Below the pieces are notes generated by a model. The model saw only the letters and a list, made by a program, of their open reading frames with translations. It had not been told where the DNA came from and made no database searches. This document shows, one piece after another, positions 36,615 to 47,037 of a stretch of 64,000 bases of DNA. The stretch spans positions 12,486,544 to 12,550,543 of the forward strand of contig OX393582.1 in NCBI GenBank assembly GCA_947652605.1, in the 5' to 3' direction. The position numbers and the translations under genes were made by a program. This stretch comes from Elmis aenea. Taxonomy: Eukaryota; Arthropoda; Insecta; Coleoptera; Elmidae. The stretch's first letter is position 1. Each line of letters starts with the position of its first letter.

Positions 36615-38520
36615 ATGGACGAACTGCCATTTAAATTCAAAAATTGGTCATATTCAGCGTTCTTAATCGAGTTTGAAGATCTTCCCTCTGACCAAGAGTC
36701 AAATATTAATAATACAGAAAATTTCGACGATTTAGAATTAGATGCTGCTTCTGTTGCTGTGTTAGACGATGACGATTTGATTGATGATGAAGTGGATAAT
36801 TTTGATTCTAATGATTCTGATTCAAACATACCTTTGAGCCAGCTTCGTTCAAAAATTATTCAATTAACTGACATCTCTCCAAGATGAGGTCATCAATTCA
36901 ACGTAGTTGCACCTTCCGCATTTCTTGATTATTCTGGAGTTTCAGAAATTGTCCAGAAAATTGAAGATCCTTCTCCATACAAATTTTTTAATTTGCTTTT
37001 CTCCGACGACATTATAGATAACTTGGTTTTTCAAACAAACGATTTCAATCAACTAATGTGGTAGAAATAAAGGCATTTCTGTGTATCAATTTATTAATGA
37101 GCATTAAATCCCTACCAAGTTACAAGGATTATTGGAGTTCGAGTACCGATTTGCATGATGCCTACATATCTCAACTTATGCCAGTAAATAGATTTAGTTG
37201 GCTAAACAATATTCACTTAAATGACAATAACCTTTTGCCAGATAGAAAAGACCCCCAATACGACAAGTTGTACAGTGTGGTCTATTTTCGATGCCCATAC
37301 AGGGTATCACGGTTATTATCAGAGATAGAAAAAAACTAAATACATAAACTCGATTTATTTTTTCGAGAGAAATTTATTGCCGTAAACATATTTTTAATAT
37401 CTTTTTTAATTTTCGAAATATAGCCAAAAACCGATTTTTGGCACTTTTCAAAAATGTTAAATATCTCGTTTAAACGAGAAGATAGAAAAAAACTTTAAAC
37501 ACATTTTTCGCATGATTTTTTGTGCTTAATAAGATAGCGATGTTCAATGGTTTTTTACTCATATTAATGCCGATATATTACACCTAACTTTCTTATTTTA
37601 AATGGCAACCATAGGCAAATTATATATTTTTGAAAAGCGCAAAAAATAAGCTTTCGATTCATCTCAAAGCCAACTATGGTTGCCATTTAAAATAAGAAAG
37701 TTAGGTAAAATATATCAATATTTGTATGAGTAAAAAAAAATTAAACATCGCCATCTTATTAAGGACAAAAAACCATGCAAAAAATGTCTTTAAAGTTTTT
37801 TTCTATCTTCTCGTTTAAACGAGATATTTAACATTTTTGAAAAGAGCCAAAAATGGTGTTGGCTTAATTTCGAGTATCAAAAAAGACATCAAAAATGTTA
37901 AATATCTCGCTTAAACGAAAAGATAGAGAAAAACTTTAAAGACATTTTTTGCATGGTTTTTTGTCCTTAATAAGATGGCGATGTTCAATTTTTTTTTACT
38001 CATACAAATATTGATATATTACACCTAACTTTCTTATTTTAAATGACAACCATAGTTGGCTTTGACATGAATCGAAAGCTTATTTTTTGCGTTTTTCAAA
38101 AATATATAATTTCCCTATGGTTGCCATTTAAAATAAGAAAGTTAGGTGCAATATATCGGCATTGATATAAGTAAAAAACAATTGAACATCGCTATCTTAT
38201 TAAGCACAAAAAATCATGCGAAAAATGTCTTTAAAGTTTTTTTCTATCTTCTCGTTTAAACGAGATATTTAACATTTTTGAAAAGTGCCAAAAATCGGTT
38301 TTTGGCTATATTTCGAAAATTAACAAAGATATCAAAAATCTGTTTACGGCAATAAATTTCTCTCGAAAAAATAAATCGAGTTTATGTATTTAGTTTTTTT
38401 CTATCTCTGATAATAACCGAGACACCCTGTATGGGCATCGAAAATAGACCACCCTGTGCGTCCCTTTCTAGTCAAACTGTCCGAAAACTTTAAAAACAAC
38501 ATGGATGTGCTCTATTTGCA
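36615..38520 (+). pseudogene. piggyBac transposase, N-terminal and core part, broken
   Basis: The Met at 36615 opens an acidic N-terminus (Asp-rich, residues about 25-75), as in piggyBac transposases. An in-frame TGA at 36885 interrupts it. The frame continues with FFNLLFSDD and FQTNDFNQ, and a shift near 37055 leads into MSIKSLPSYKDYW and HLNDNNLLPDRKDPQYDKLY. The palindrome 37273-38456 then splits the gene. RPFLVKLSENFKNN resumes the family pattern at about 38458-38500, after which a stop occurs. These are hallmarks of the DDE_Tnp_1_7 domain. The later catalytic Asp motifs and the Cys-rich tail are absent. The enzyme cuts and pastes DNA at TTAA. Confidence 0.85.
37273..38456. repeat. 1.18-kb palindrome built of four alternating units
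   Basis: The two halves mirror each other about 37865, from CAGTGTGGTCTATTTTCG to CGAAAATAGACCACCCTG. Each half is itself an inverted repeat, so a roughly 155-bp unit appears four times in alternating orientation: 37458-37614, 37674-37829, 37900-38055 and 38115-38270. Units start with AAATATCTCGTTTAAACGA and end with GGCAACCATAG. A second set of CAGGG...CACCCTG termini lies just inside (37300 and 38429). It interrupts the piggyBac gene. A degraded relative ends at about 54197. No protein is encoded. Confidence 0.85.
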
Positions 38521-38583
38521 ATTTACCTCTTAGTTTGTCAAAAATAAAACATGTTTTCAAGATTTTCATACATAGGTGATATA

Positions 38584-39194
38584 CAGGGTGCGCCATTAGT
38601 GCGATAAAGTCCATTATTGCCCTTAATGTCAACTTAATAAAAAAAAGTTTTCAATGAACAAAAATGCAACAAAATGACGTAATAATATACAGGGTGTTCC
38701 ATTTGAAAAAATAAAGTTATTGATGTTTGAAAATTGGGAAGTTGGCACATCTATAAGAAACCCCCTGTATAATATAAATTAATTTTGATGTATTTAGACT
38801 ATGACTACACCTTTTGACTTTGTATGTGCAAAAAAAATATCATTTGCCAATTATTATTCATAACGTTGTGCTCTTGACAAGTATTGTACCCTGTTTTTCT
38901 GGAAATTCAAAGATTTTTTAAGATAAATTGGCAACGTCGCAAAAAAATGAAAAAAACAAAATACTGTCATATGGAGATTTTCTTGCTGAATTCGATTATG
39001 CAAAAATATACTGGGTGTTCAATTTAAAAAAAATACCTTTAGTGACGCCCCACTTTTATGAAACCCCCTGTATACTTGAAACTAATTTTAAAACATGCAC
39101 GTCTAGAAATACTACAAGTTTCATTAAAAACTTTTTTTTATTAAGTTGACATTAAGGGCAATAATGGACTTTATCGCACTAATGGCGCACCCTG
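38584..39194. repeat. 611-bp palindromic TIR element
   Basis: CAGGGTGCGCCATTAGTGCG is inverted at the right (CGCACTAATGGCGCACCCTG). The arms pair for about 75 bp at the outside, and TA flanks both ends. Internal ACAGGGTGTTCC and CCCCCTGTATA motifs indicate older nested termini. It lies in the piggyBac element, downstream of the transposase relic. Confidence 0.85.
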
Positions 39195-39811
39195 TATACA
39201 TAGATTTGTTAATACATATATGGGAATGCAAATTTATTTTTCTTTACAGTTATAGTGGTACAACAGTTATACCACTCCCCTAGGACTCAGTGGGCACGCT
39301 GATGATGATAAAAAAAATTAGGCTAACATTAACTTAATATAAAGTCTTGAAATTAAACTTTTTTTTCTAAAATAAGGAGTATTATTTTTCCGTGCCGCAT
39401 AGGTAAAAAATCTGGTAATTTTTCCGTGCCTGAAAGAGTCAAAAAGAAGAAAAAAACTACATTTATCTATTTGAAAGCCACTTGGACGGTCCATAAGGAA
39501 ATATTTAATTACGGTTTATATCTCAAACTTTATTAACGTTTAAACAAATCCGATCTATAGTTACATTCTACTTCAAATAGTTCCATAAGAAGTACAAATA
39601 AAAATAATCCAATGATCAAGTCAAAAAAGTTAAAAGGAAAACAAATTGTTGCTATAACTTTTGAAGGATAAAGAATTTAGTGCATTTATATAATTTAAAA
39701 ATCGATTGTAGCTCCTCTCATACTAAGGAATAATTCATCTAATTTAAACAAACCTGTATCTCTTATAATAAGCAAGATTCACATGCTGGAAACGTTATCT
39801 GGGTCATCCTG

Positions 39812-40281
39812 GATATCGTTACCACTGGTACTATAGCAAAAACGGCATTTATCGATTGGATTATCTTGCGCTTATGATTAAACCCAACAATGGCAAGTAA
39901 TTAAAGAACGAACTGAGGTAGTTTAATACACAAAAGACAAAGTATAAATTGCACTTCAGATATAGGCAGGGCTTGAAACTTCAGATAATTATAACCGCTA
40001 TAATCGGGCTCTTAACACATCATTTTAATGCTTACCATATCGATTTAATATTTTTCAGCTTTATTCTGCACTGCGATAAGTACTTGTTGACTTTTTTAAT
40101 TATTCCACAGCGGCTTTCAACTTTTTATCTTATGATTTTAATTATGGAGTACCGTACATAAATATAAATTTATTGCAGGCTAGGGTGGTCCCCATTCAAT
40201 AATTTATACAATAAATTACAAATAAATTTTTGTCCGTTAAAAAATCTATAATTCCATACTAAATTTGTGATTCGGTTAAGA
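39812..40281. other. AT-rich spacer
   Basis: Nothing recognised apart from a short 70-codon open frame without features. Confidence 0.35.
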
Positions 40282-40289
40282 TAATAGAC

Positions 40290-40898
40290 CAGGGGTGGCC
40301 AACCTGCGGCTCGCGAGCCACATGCGGCTCTTTGAAGGATTATTTGTGGCTCTCGTTAAATGTACCCGAGTTCCCTTTTAATTTTTGTGCTATTATATTT
40401 TAAAAAATTATTATGGTTCCGCATGTGTTTCAAAATGTCTTTTAAATTACTGACAACAAATATGAAAGACTAAGTGCAACGTTGTAACAAATTTCATTTC
40501 CGTCCAAGTTAAGAATGATATGACTCATCGAAAACTGCGCGAACGAACATAAACAGTGGCGTAATCGTCCGTAATCGACCGACTCCAGACTCGATTTTGA
40601 CCGATCAGTATTAACTAACCAGCATCTCAAAGAATTACTGAGAAGTGCTGTCACCAATTATTCACCAAATTTTAAAGAATTATCAAGAGAAGTAAAATAA
40701 ACTTAATTTTTAATATTTACATTCAATACACATATCTTGTACTTTTATTTATATGTTTTCAATAAATATAATTTCTTTAAAAAAAAAATTTTTAATACCT
40801 TTTTTGCATACCTTTTAAATACGTATTTATTTGCGGCTCGCGAAAAATTTCAAATTTTGAAAAATGGCTCGGACTATCAAGGAGCTTGGCCACCTCTG
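40290..40898 (+). mobile_element. hAT element remnant with 8-bp duplication
   Basis: TAATAGAC is duplicated at 40282-40289 and 40899-40906. Termini CAGGGGTGGCCAACCTGCGG and TTGGCCACCTCTG are imperfectly inverted. The GGCTCGCGAGCC subterminal motif recurs near the right end as GCGGCTCGCG. A plus-strand stretch at about 40620-40688 reads SQHLKELLRSAVTNYSPNF before a stop. It resembles the C-terminal end of hAT transposases of the ZBED/GTF2IRD2-like type, so this is an internally deleted copy rather than a pure MITE. Confidence 0.85.
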
Positions 40899-40984
40899 TA
40901 ATAGACTATACTTTTACGATTTAAAATGTAGGAGTTAATTGGTTTAGCGAGCATAAATAGTTTTATAATTACATAAAATCAAAA

Positions 40985-41165
40985 AAAATATACAAGTCTT
41001 TTGCTTTCCATTGGTTTTCCATTTAATTTTTTTTATGTTTTTCTTGGTTTCCCTTTTTTATCTTCCAATTTTCTAGGACTGGTAGATAGATTTTAAACAA
41101 TGTAGGTGCGATACAGTAGCCGTGTTTTAATCCTTTTTGTCCTGTTTTTACTAAATAGGTTATAT
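40985..41165 (-). pseudogene. LINE reverse transcriptase fragment, downstream part
   Basis: The minus strand reads KGLKHGYCIAPTLFKIYL, then VLENWK. This aligns with KGLKQGCC..PTLFKIYL..VLKHWK of the LINE at 7340-8957. It is probably the downstream part of the same insertion as 42870-43135. The elements 41175-42103 and 42126-42737 lie between them, and about 60 codons are missing. No FADD motif survives. Confidence 0.8.
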
Positions 41166-41174
41166 TTTCATATA

Positions 41175-42103
41175 CAGGGTGTCCCAAATTCGAGTAAATG
41201 CATGGGGATTTCGCTTATCTTAAGTCTTAAGAGCTACGAGGTCGGTTAAATTAGAGCAAAGTTGCTAAATTAGATGCTCATTAATAATCCAAAGAGAAAT
41301 TGGAAATATCTCAAACGGTATCCGAGAAAATTAGGAAAAACTGGAAAATACGATTTTTGAAAATCGTCTATAACTCCTTTGGAGTATGAAATATTTTAAA
41401 TGTGTAAAGACATTGCCCAAGCAACTTTTCAAGCCGAATCGAATAGTGGTCACAAATTTTTTCTAGATTGATTCGTTTTTGTTTTATGACAACCAACTTT
41501 ATTTTTTCTTGTGGGCGCAATTTTTGCTATTTACATAATCAAATAGCATTTATTTTTCTGAATCCATAATTGTATCACACATGGTATTTTACTTCTTCAT
41601 TCGCTGTAAAATTTAAGATAATACGTTTTAAACAATATCCATTATAAATCAGGTTGGCCGGTCATTGTAGTTTATGTTGTTTCCATGACAACCGATCAAC
41701 AAACTAAAAGTTTTGAAGGACTGTTAGTCGTAAAAATGAACTTTAATAACGAAGAAAAACGCGATATGCTGCCCATAAGAAAAAACCAAGTTGGTTGTCT
41801 AAAACAAAAACGAATCGACCTAGGAAAAATTTGTGTCCACCATCCGATTCGGCTTAAAAAGTTGCTTGGGCAACTTTTGTACACATTTAAAATATTTTAA
41901 ACTCCAAAAGAGTTATAAACGATTTTCGGAAATAGACTTTCCAGTTTTTCCTAATTTTCTCGGATACCGTTTGAGATATTTCCAATTTCTCTTTAGATTA
42001 TCAATAAGCATCGAATTTAGCAACTTTGCCCTAATTTAACCGACCTCGTAGCTCTTAAGATAAGCGAGATTCCCATGCATTTACTCGAATTTGGGACACC
42101 CTG
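41175..42103. repeat. 929-bp palindromic TIR element
   Basis: CAGGGTGTCCCAAATTCGAG is inverted at the right end (CTCGAATTTGGGACACCCTG), with TA on both sides. The interior shares long segments with the family at 25958-27935, such as CATTATAAATCAGG and GCGATATGCTGC. It is thus the most compact relative of that family in the window. Confidence 0.88.
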
Positions 42104-42125
42104 TATACTCCGAATAGCTTTTATA

Positions 42126-42737
42126 CAGGGTGTGTAAAAATTGGCGGAAGTGCTACACGTGGCGATGTTCTTCGTAAAATTCTAATACAAAAATGTTGTA
42201 CCATGCTTGCTGTGTCTGCAAGAGGTCCTCAAAGTTTTGACATTTAGTCCTTTAATAAGCGTTATTATTTAATAGTTTTTCATGAAAAAGTTGCAATTTG
42301 GAATAAAAATAAATTTCGACCAGTATTTTTTCCTAGATATTGTGTTCTTCCTTTTAAAAATTGGTGTTGAAAATATGTAAATCACTGATTTGAATGAAAA
42401 TAATACATATGGCAACATTGTCCATTACCTGTCATCTCTGTTTTTCTCGTAATTATTTCTAGTTTGTGTTTTACGATACCCAAAAGTTTGTAGCTATGTT
42501 TACGAACTGAAGGCTTTCAGTTCGAACAAAAATTGTAAATACCTAAGTAAAAATTGCTGATAAAAAAATGTCCAAACGCAAATCAGTGTATGGAATGTTG
42601 GCAATTTTTTTTTTCTTTAAATGGTTCCTGAGGCCATAGGAAGCATGGTACAACATTTTTGTATCAAGATTTTCGACTTAGAATTTTACGAAGAACATCG
42701 CCACGTGTAGCGCTTCCGCCAATTTCTACACACCCTG
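42126..42737. repeat. 612-bp palindromic TIR element
   Basis: CAGGGTGTGTAAAAATTGGC is inverted at the right (GCCAATTTCTACACACCCTG), with TA on both flanks. Arms of about 95 bp include GTGGCGATGTTCTTCGTAAA and its complement. It lies 22 bp from the preceding palindrome and encodes nothing. Confidence 0.88.
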
Positions 42738-42744
42738 TATATAG

Positions 42745-42865
42745 GGAGGATATAAGAGATACAGGTTTGCTTAAATTAGATGAATTATTCCTTGGTATGA
42801 GTGGAGCTACAATAAAAAAAGTACAAAATTCCTCGTATTTCAGCTATTATAGCAAAAAGGAAAAA
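42745..42865. repeat. Single arm of the 2652-3976 family
   Basis: AGATACAGGTTTGCTTAAAT, then GATGAATTATTCC and AGTGGAGCTACAAT, matches in order the arms at 3840-3960 and 39700-39770. The terminus has been lost against the neighbouring element. Confidence 0.6.
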
Positions 42866-42869
42866 TTTG

Positions 42870-43135
42870 TTTTCAGATGACTTGCAAGTCGGTTTTTTGT
42901 TATTGTTTTAAACAAAATATCTTTTTAACGCACGAGCGAGCAGCTCTGATTCCATTTTGCTCTTCAGAATCTCTCCAACAGTTTTCTATTCTGTTATTCA
43001 GAATCTTTTCGTATAGTTTGCTCAACGAATGTGTTACACTAAATGCTCTGTTTTTAGTAGCATTTCTGTCACCTTTATTTTTCTAAATATTTATATGTGC
43101 AGTTCTTTATTCTTTAGGCAATTCTTTGACCCTCA
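42870..43135 (-). pseudogene. LINE reverse transcriptase fragment, upstream part
   Basis: The minus strand reads KNKGDRNATKNR, then LSKLYEKILNNRIE, EEQNGIRAARS and IFCLKQ. This parallels KKGDK..ENYRG, SRLYGKIIKNRIE and EEQAGFRAGRS of the LINE at 7340-8957. It precedes the 40985-41165 fragment in protein order, as expected if one LINE was later broken by insertions and deletion. Frameshifts are present. Confidence 0.75.
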
Positions 43136-44299
43136 AAAATTGACCAAATGTGTACAATAGTAGCTGTAATATACCATATGGTCCGTAATACATTAAGTAT
43201 AGGACTTTATACCCTATACCTATATTACAGGGTGAACAACCTAAAATATTATTACTTACTTATATTAGTCTAAAAGAATATTTTTTTAAGTAGTTATACA
43301 TACCTTATATACAACAGCATTTAATCATAGGTTAATAAAGTTCTTAAGTTTTTAATACTACATTTCTTGATCTTTCTTAATTGAAATAAATACAAATTTT
43401 AACTTATAGAGGCTATTATGTTTAATATTAAAAATATTGTCCATTTTTAAATAACTTTGTAAAAAAGCTATAAAACTAAGTAAATATTTTTTTTTTCTTA
43501 AAACACGTTTATTAGATTTGTTGAAACAAAACATTCGGTTGCAAACATGTACCAGTGTATAAATGAAATTTCAGTTGAGCGTCGCTAGAATTTTCTGACA
43601 TCTTTTACGTGCCATGTTATACAAATCTACGAATTTACCCGGCGAATATATTGTTGTAGCATGTCTTTATCAAGTGGATAAGGCTTAGGATTCAGTTCCA
43701 TTGAAAGAAGTGTATTATTAGGTTAGCCACGAAAGGATTTAGATAAGATCAAATTGGATATTCGGAATAGCGAAAAAGAACAACTATAAAAACTTCCATG
43801 CTTTGATTAACACATTCTTTATCGGTGGTTTACTATTACTGAACATGCAAAGGAGTCTTCAATATCGTGAGAATAAAAGTCTACTTTAAGTTTGATTACG
43901 GAGATTATTCAAGCTGAAAAAAACTGATGTTTTATAGCGGGCAGTAATTAATTTTAATGGATGGCATTTATTAGCCTAACAAAAAGGCTAAGATAAGGCT
44001 ATTATTGCGATAAAAAAATTAAACCACTTTATAAACATGGATGTATCACGACAATTTTTTTTTTAAATTACTTGTTTTGTTAACCACGTATTTTTGTAGG
44101 TCTATGTACTTAAGTATATTGTGTTTACCAATTAGGGCCTAATTAGGCTACACATAAATCAATATAAATATAAATCAATGTAAGCGTTCTGAAAGTTTTT
44201 AATTAAATTACGAACGAAATTTTTCACAACTTCCATCATTTCAATGTATTTTAAATACTCCCTTGATAATTATTGACCTAAATATAAAGTTATAATCTA
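43136..44299. other. AT-rich DNA, nothing recognised
   Basis: No gene. A short TATTACAGGGTGAACAACC near 43226 is one more isolated CAGGGTG-type terminus. Confidence 0.35.
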
Positions 44300-44960
44300 T
44301 CTCTGCGAGCCAAGTTGGCCCATGGCTTGATTGGTTATTTTCTTCCACCATTCTCTATCACTGGCCTTCCTTCTTCATCCGGTAATCTTTAACATTTCTA
44401 TATCCTTCTCCACTTCCGTCCTCCATCTTGATTTGGGCCGCCCTCGTCTAATCCTTCCCCCTAGCGTGCTCGTCATTACCAGTTTCGGGACTCTTATTTC
44501 CGTCATTCTCTCCAGATGCCCTAACCGCCTTAGTATTTGCACTTTTATAACATGATATTTGTTTCCTTGAAGAGCTCCTTTAATTCTTTGTTTATGCTTC
44601 TTATTCACCCATCTCCATTTTTCTTTCCGCCAAATATTATTCTTAGCACCTTCCTTTCCCACACTCCTAGTCTGGTTTGTTCTGTTTTGCTTAGCGTCCA
44701 TGTTTCGCACGCGTATGTAACTATTGGTCTTATTGCTGTATTGGATATTTTTATCTTTGCTTTTCTAGAAATATTTTTATTCCTCAGTACTCTGTTTAGT
44801 GCTTCTAAGCAATGGTTTCCAGCCATTATTTTTGCCTGTATCTTACTGCCTATATTCAGAATTCTGGAAAATACAGCTCCTAGTTACTTAAACTTTTCCA
44901 CCTCTTCAAACTTGTACTCTTTCCCACTTTCCGTGGTTTAATTCAAGTAGTTTCCTCTTT

Positions 44961-46266
44961 AGAAATTAAAAACTCTGGATTTACAGGACGGTTTTATTGA
45001 TTTTGGTTAAAAATCCGACGTTTCGCACTTAATGTTTTTAAGGCTTCTTCAAGGGCTGAAAACAAATGTGATTACAAATTTCATTTATAAAACTATTCTT
45101 AACATGACTTGAAACGATGAAATATAAATAACATAAATTTTAAATACTAGATACAAGTTACAAATTAGATTAAAACAATTATACAATAAAAATACTTACA
45201 ATTTTAACAATATTCATTGATAATTGACAAGGCTAACATGGTGCACATAACCATTTGTTTTTTGAATGTGTAGAACAATTCGAAAGTCAAAAATAACAGT
45301 GATACAGTCGCAAATGTAAACAGTCTTTTCATTAAAAGGATTTTATGTGTAAAAATGTAAATTAAAACGGATAACATAAAATTTTAAAAAAGACAGACAC
45401 AAAAGCAACACTTTAAAAATTTTACGTACAATAGTCAGGTTCAACACCAGTAACATTTTATAACAGTTTTACAGAAAGGGGGGAAACTGAACTATGTGGA
45501 CCAATAATTTTTTAATTAATTAGTAGATGTCCTAAGTTGGTTTAACACAACTTTAAATTTTATTAAAAACTACTTTTGAAATTAAGATTATTTGGAGTAA
45601 TGTTATTAAAGGAATGTATTATTTAATTATTAAACTGTTTTGGTTACAGATATCAAAAAGTAATTTGTAAGTCTTTTGACATATGTTATCAATGTCAGAT
45701 CTGTCATTACATGCATTTTTGTTTACATTAATATAAATACTTTCAGCTACCTATAAGTCTTTTAAACAAATTTTCTTCGTGGTGAACAATCTTAACGTCA
45801 TTTAAATTGAAATTGTGATTGGTATTTAACATGTGTTCTGTTAAGCTAGTGGTTGTTGGAATATTTTTGTTATTATTATTCAAATTTAAATTGTCTTTCA
45901 ATTTTTTAACATCGCTTTTGTGACCATACATTCTATTTCGTAATGTTTGTTTGGTCTGGAACGATAAGGATAAATGGCGATTAGGATGCGAGAAGCGGCA
46001 ATAGCTGCAAATACTCGCTATATATATATATATATATATATCTAGTATTTAAAATTTATGTTATTTATATTTAATCGTTTCAAGTCATGTTAAGAATAGT
46101 TTTATAAATGAAATTTGTAATCACATTTGTTTTCAGCCCTTAAAGAAGCCTTAAAAACATTAAGTGCGAAACGTCGGATTTTTAACCAAAATCAATAAAA
46201 CCGTCCTGTAAATCCAGAGTTTTTAATTTCTAAACCTTAAAACAACGGACGTTCAACAATTTATAA
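44961..46266 (-). mobile_element. Penelope-like element with inverted terminal repeats
   Basis: The 13-bp TAGTTTCCTCTTT is repeated at 44948-44960 and 46267-46279. About 190 bp at the left (44961-45152) is inverted at the right (46041-46237), including GCGAAACGTCGGATTTTTA. Inverted or tandem pLTR-like repeats, variable-length duplications and GAAACGTCG motifs are typical of Penelope-like elements. The coding remnant (45619-46016) is a GIY-YIG endonuclease tail, confirming the class. The reverse transcriptase is missing. A (TA)n tract lies at 46017-46040. Confidence 0.85.
45619..46016 (-). pseudogene. Penelope GIY-YIG endonuclease C-terminus, frameshifted
   Basis: From the minus strand: QTKQTLRNRMYGHKSDV, matching the GQT...L..R...HK.D segment of Penelope GIY-YIG domains. 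TTSLTEHMLNTNHNFNL and KIVHHEENLFKRLI follow, then after a +1 shift at about 45750, AESIYINVNKNACNDRSD to a stop at 45619. In Penelope-like elements this domain nicks target DNA. The N-terminal GIY and YIG motifs and the reverse transcriptase are not preserved. Confidence 0.8.
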
Positions 46267-46460
46267 TAGTTTCCTCTTTTAAATTCGCTATGTTTCTATA
46301 TCATATACATTGCCTTTTCTTGATTTATATATAAGCCACCATTCCCCTTCTTTTCCTCCAGTATTTTCGTTATACTCCTTAGTCCCTCTTTACTTCTAGT
46401 CATTAAACACAAGGTCATCTGCAAATGCTAAACATTGGTGTCTCCTTATATACACAAGCC

Positions 46461-46956
46461 CAAAATATGTAAGGTAATAAATAAGAAAATTATACTCGTA
46501 TGTTGAAAAAATAAAAGTCTTAAGAGTGGAATAGATTTTTTGTTATAAGAAAAAATTAGTTTTATTAAAACTTTACGTATTAATAAGCTTTTATTAAATG
46601 AATAGTACACATTAGGTGTTGGTTTATTTTCATTAAATATTTATATTATTACACAATACGAATTTTCATTTTCATAGCTGTAAAGAGCTATAATTTTTTT
46701 TTTATTTAATTGATTTTCGTTCCATTTAGTTTATTTTTAAAATTTCAAATCAAATTGATGTAATAGACCATCGAACATATTGTCTTCGATAACACTATTA
46801 AATCTTATAAAATGTATAAAACATAAGCTTCCGTTTAACAAATACATTTCATTTTAGGTGTAAATGAAATTTATTGTTTAAGAAGCATTAATAAAAATTA
46901 TAATTTGTTTGTACATCGCATCTAATGTTGAGTCTCATGCAATTTTTTTGTTTCAG
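46461..46956. other. AT-rich spacer
   Basis: Nothing recognised apart from the acceptor-like end described next. Confidence 0.35.
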
Positions 46957-47037
46957 GTAATAATTCATCCATTCGATTATCAACACTTCATATCATGGCA
47001 ACATCATAGACTTAACAAATCTGTAGTATGTGCGAAA
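46957..47037 (+). other. Candidate internal exon, weak
   Basis: A T-rich tract with CAATTTTTTTGTTTCAG ends at 46956, preceded by a branch-site-like TCTAAT. It is followed by exactly 27 open codons (starting VIIHPFDYQHF and ending VVCAK) and then GTAAGG. The 81-nt length keeps phase 0. No neighbouring exon was found on this strand and the peptide is not recognised, so this remains a suggestion. Confidence 0.22.

Larger units (their letters stand above)
36187..39442 (+). mobile_element. piggyBac element, decayed, with two later insertions
   Basis: TTAA at 36187-36190 is followed by CTCTTTCAGGC. The inverse GCCTGAAAGAG ends at 39438 and is followed by TCAA, one change from TTAA. Subterminal GTGGTAC/GTACCAC motifs occur at both ends. 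The plus-strand coding relic is 36615-38520. After removing the palindrome 37273-38456 and the TIR element 38584-39194 only about 1.45 kb remains, too short for a full transposase. The C-terminal half was therefore deleted. Confidence 0.8.
35873..39811. repeat. Outer TIR element (2652-3976 family) split by piggyBac
   Basis: The left end CAGGATGTCCCAGATAAAGT (35873) is inverted at the right (ACGTTATCTGGGTCATCCTG). Inner arm sequence also matches 2652-3976. Removing the piggyBac (36187-39442) would leave an element of roughly 0.7 kb, so the piggyBac landed within it. Confidence 0.7.
44300..46460 (-). mobile_element. LINE relic split by a Penelope-like element
   Basis: Reverse-transcriptase sequence lies on both sides of the 1.3-kb insertion 44961-46266. 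The upstream part, 46280-46460, has CLAFADDLV and a GGLYIN-like segment. The downstream part, 44300-44947, has EVEKFKYLGA, MAGNHCLEALNRV, ETWTLSK, LGHLERM and GRIRRGRPKSRW, and a terminal ASDREWWKKI. Several frameshifts are present. The GRPKSRW tail relates it to the other LINEs in the window, but it is a distinct family. The endonuclease part is absent. Confidence 0.85.

Noticed and set aside
36533..36829. Minus-strand frame rich in Ser
   Set aside because: Antisense shadow of the acidic N-terminus of the piggyBac transposase relic, whose downstream motifs establish the plus-strand reading.
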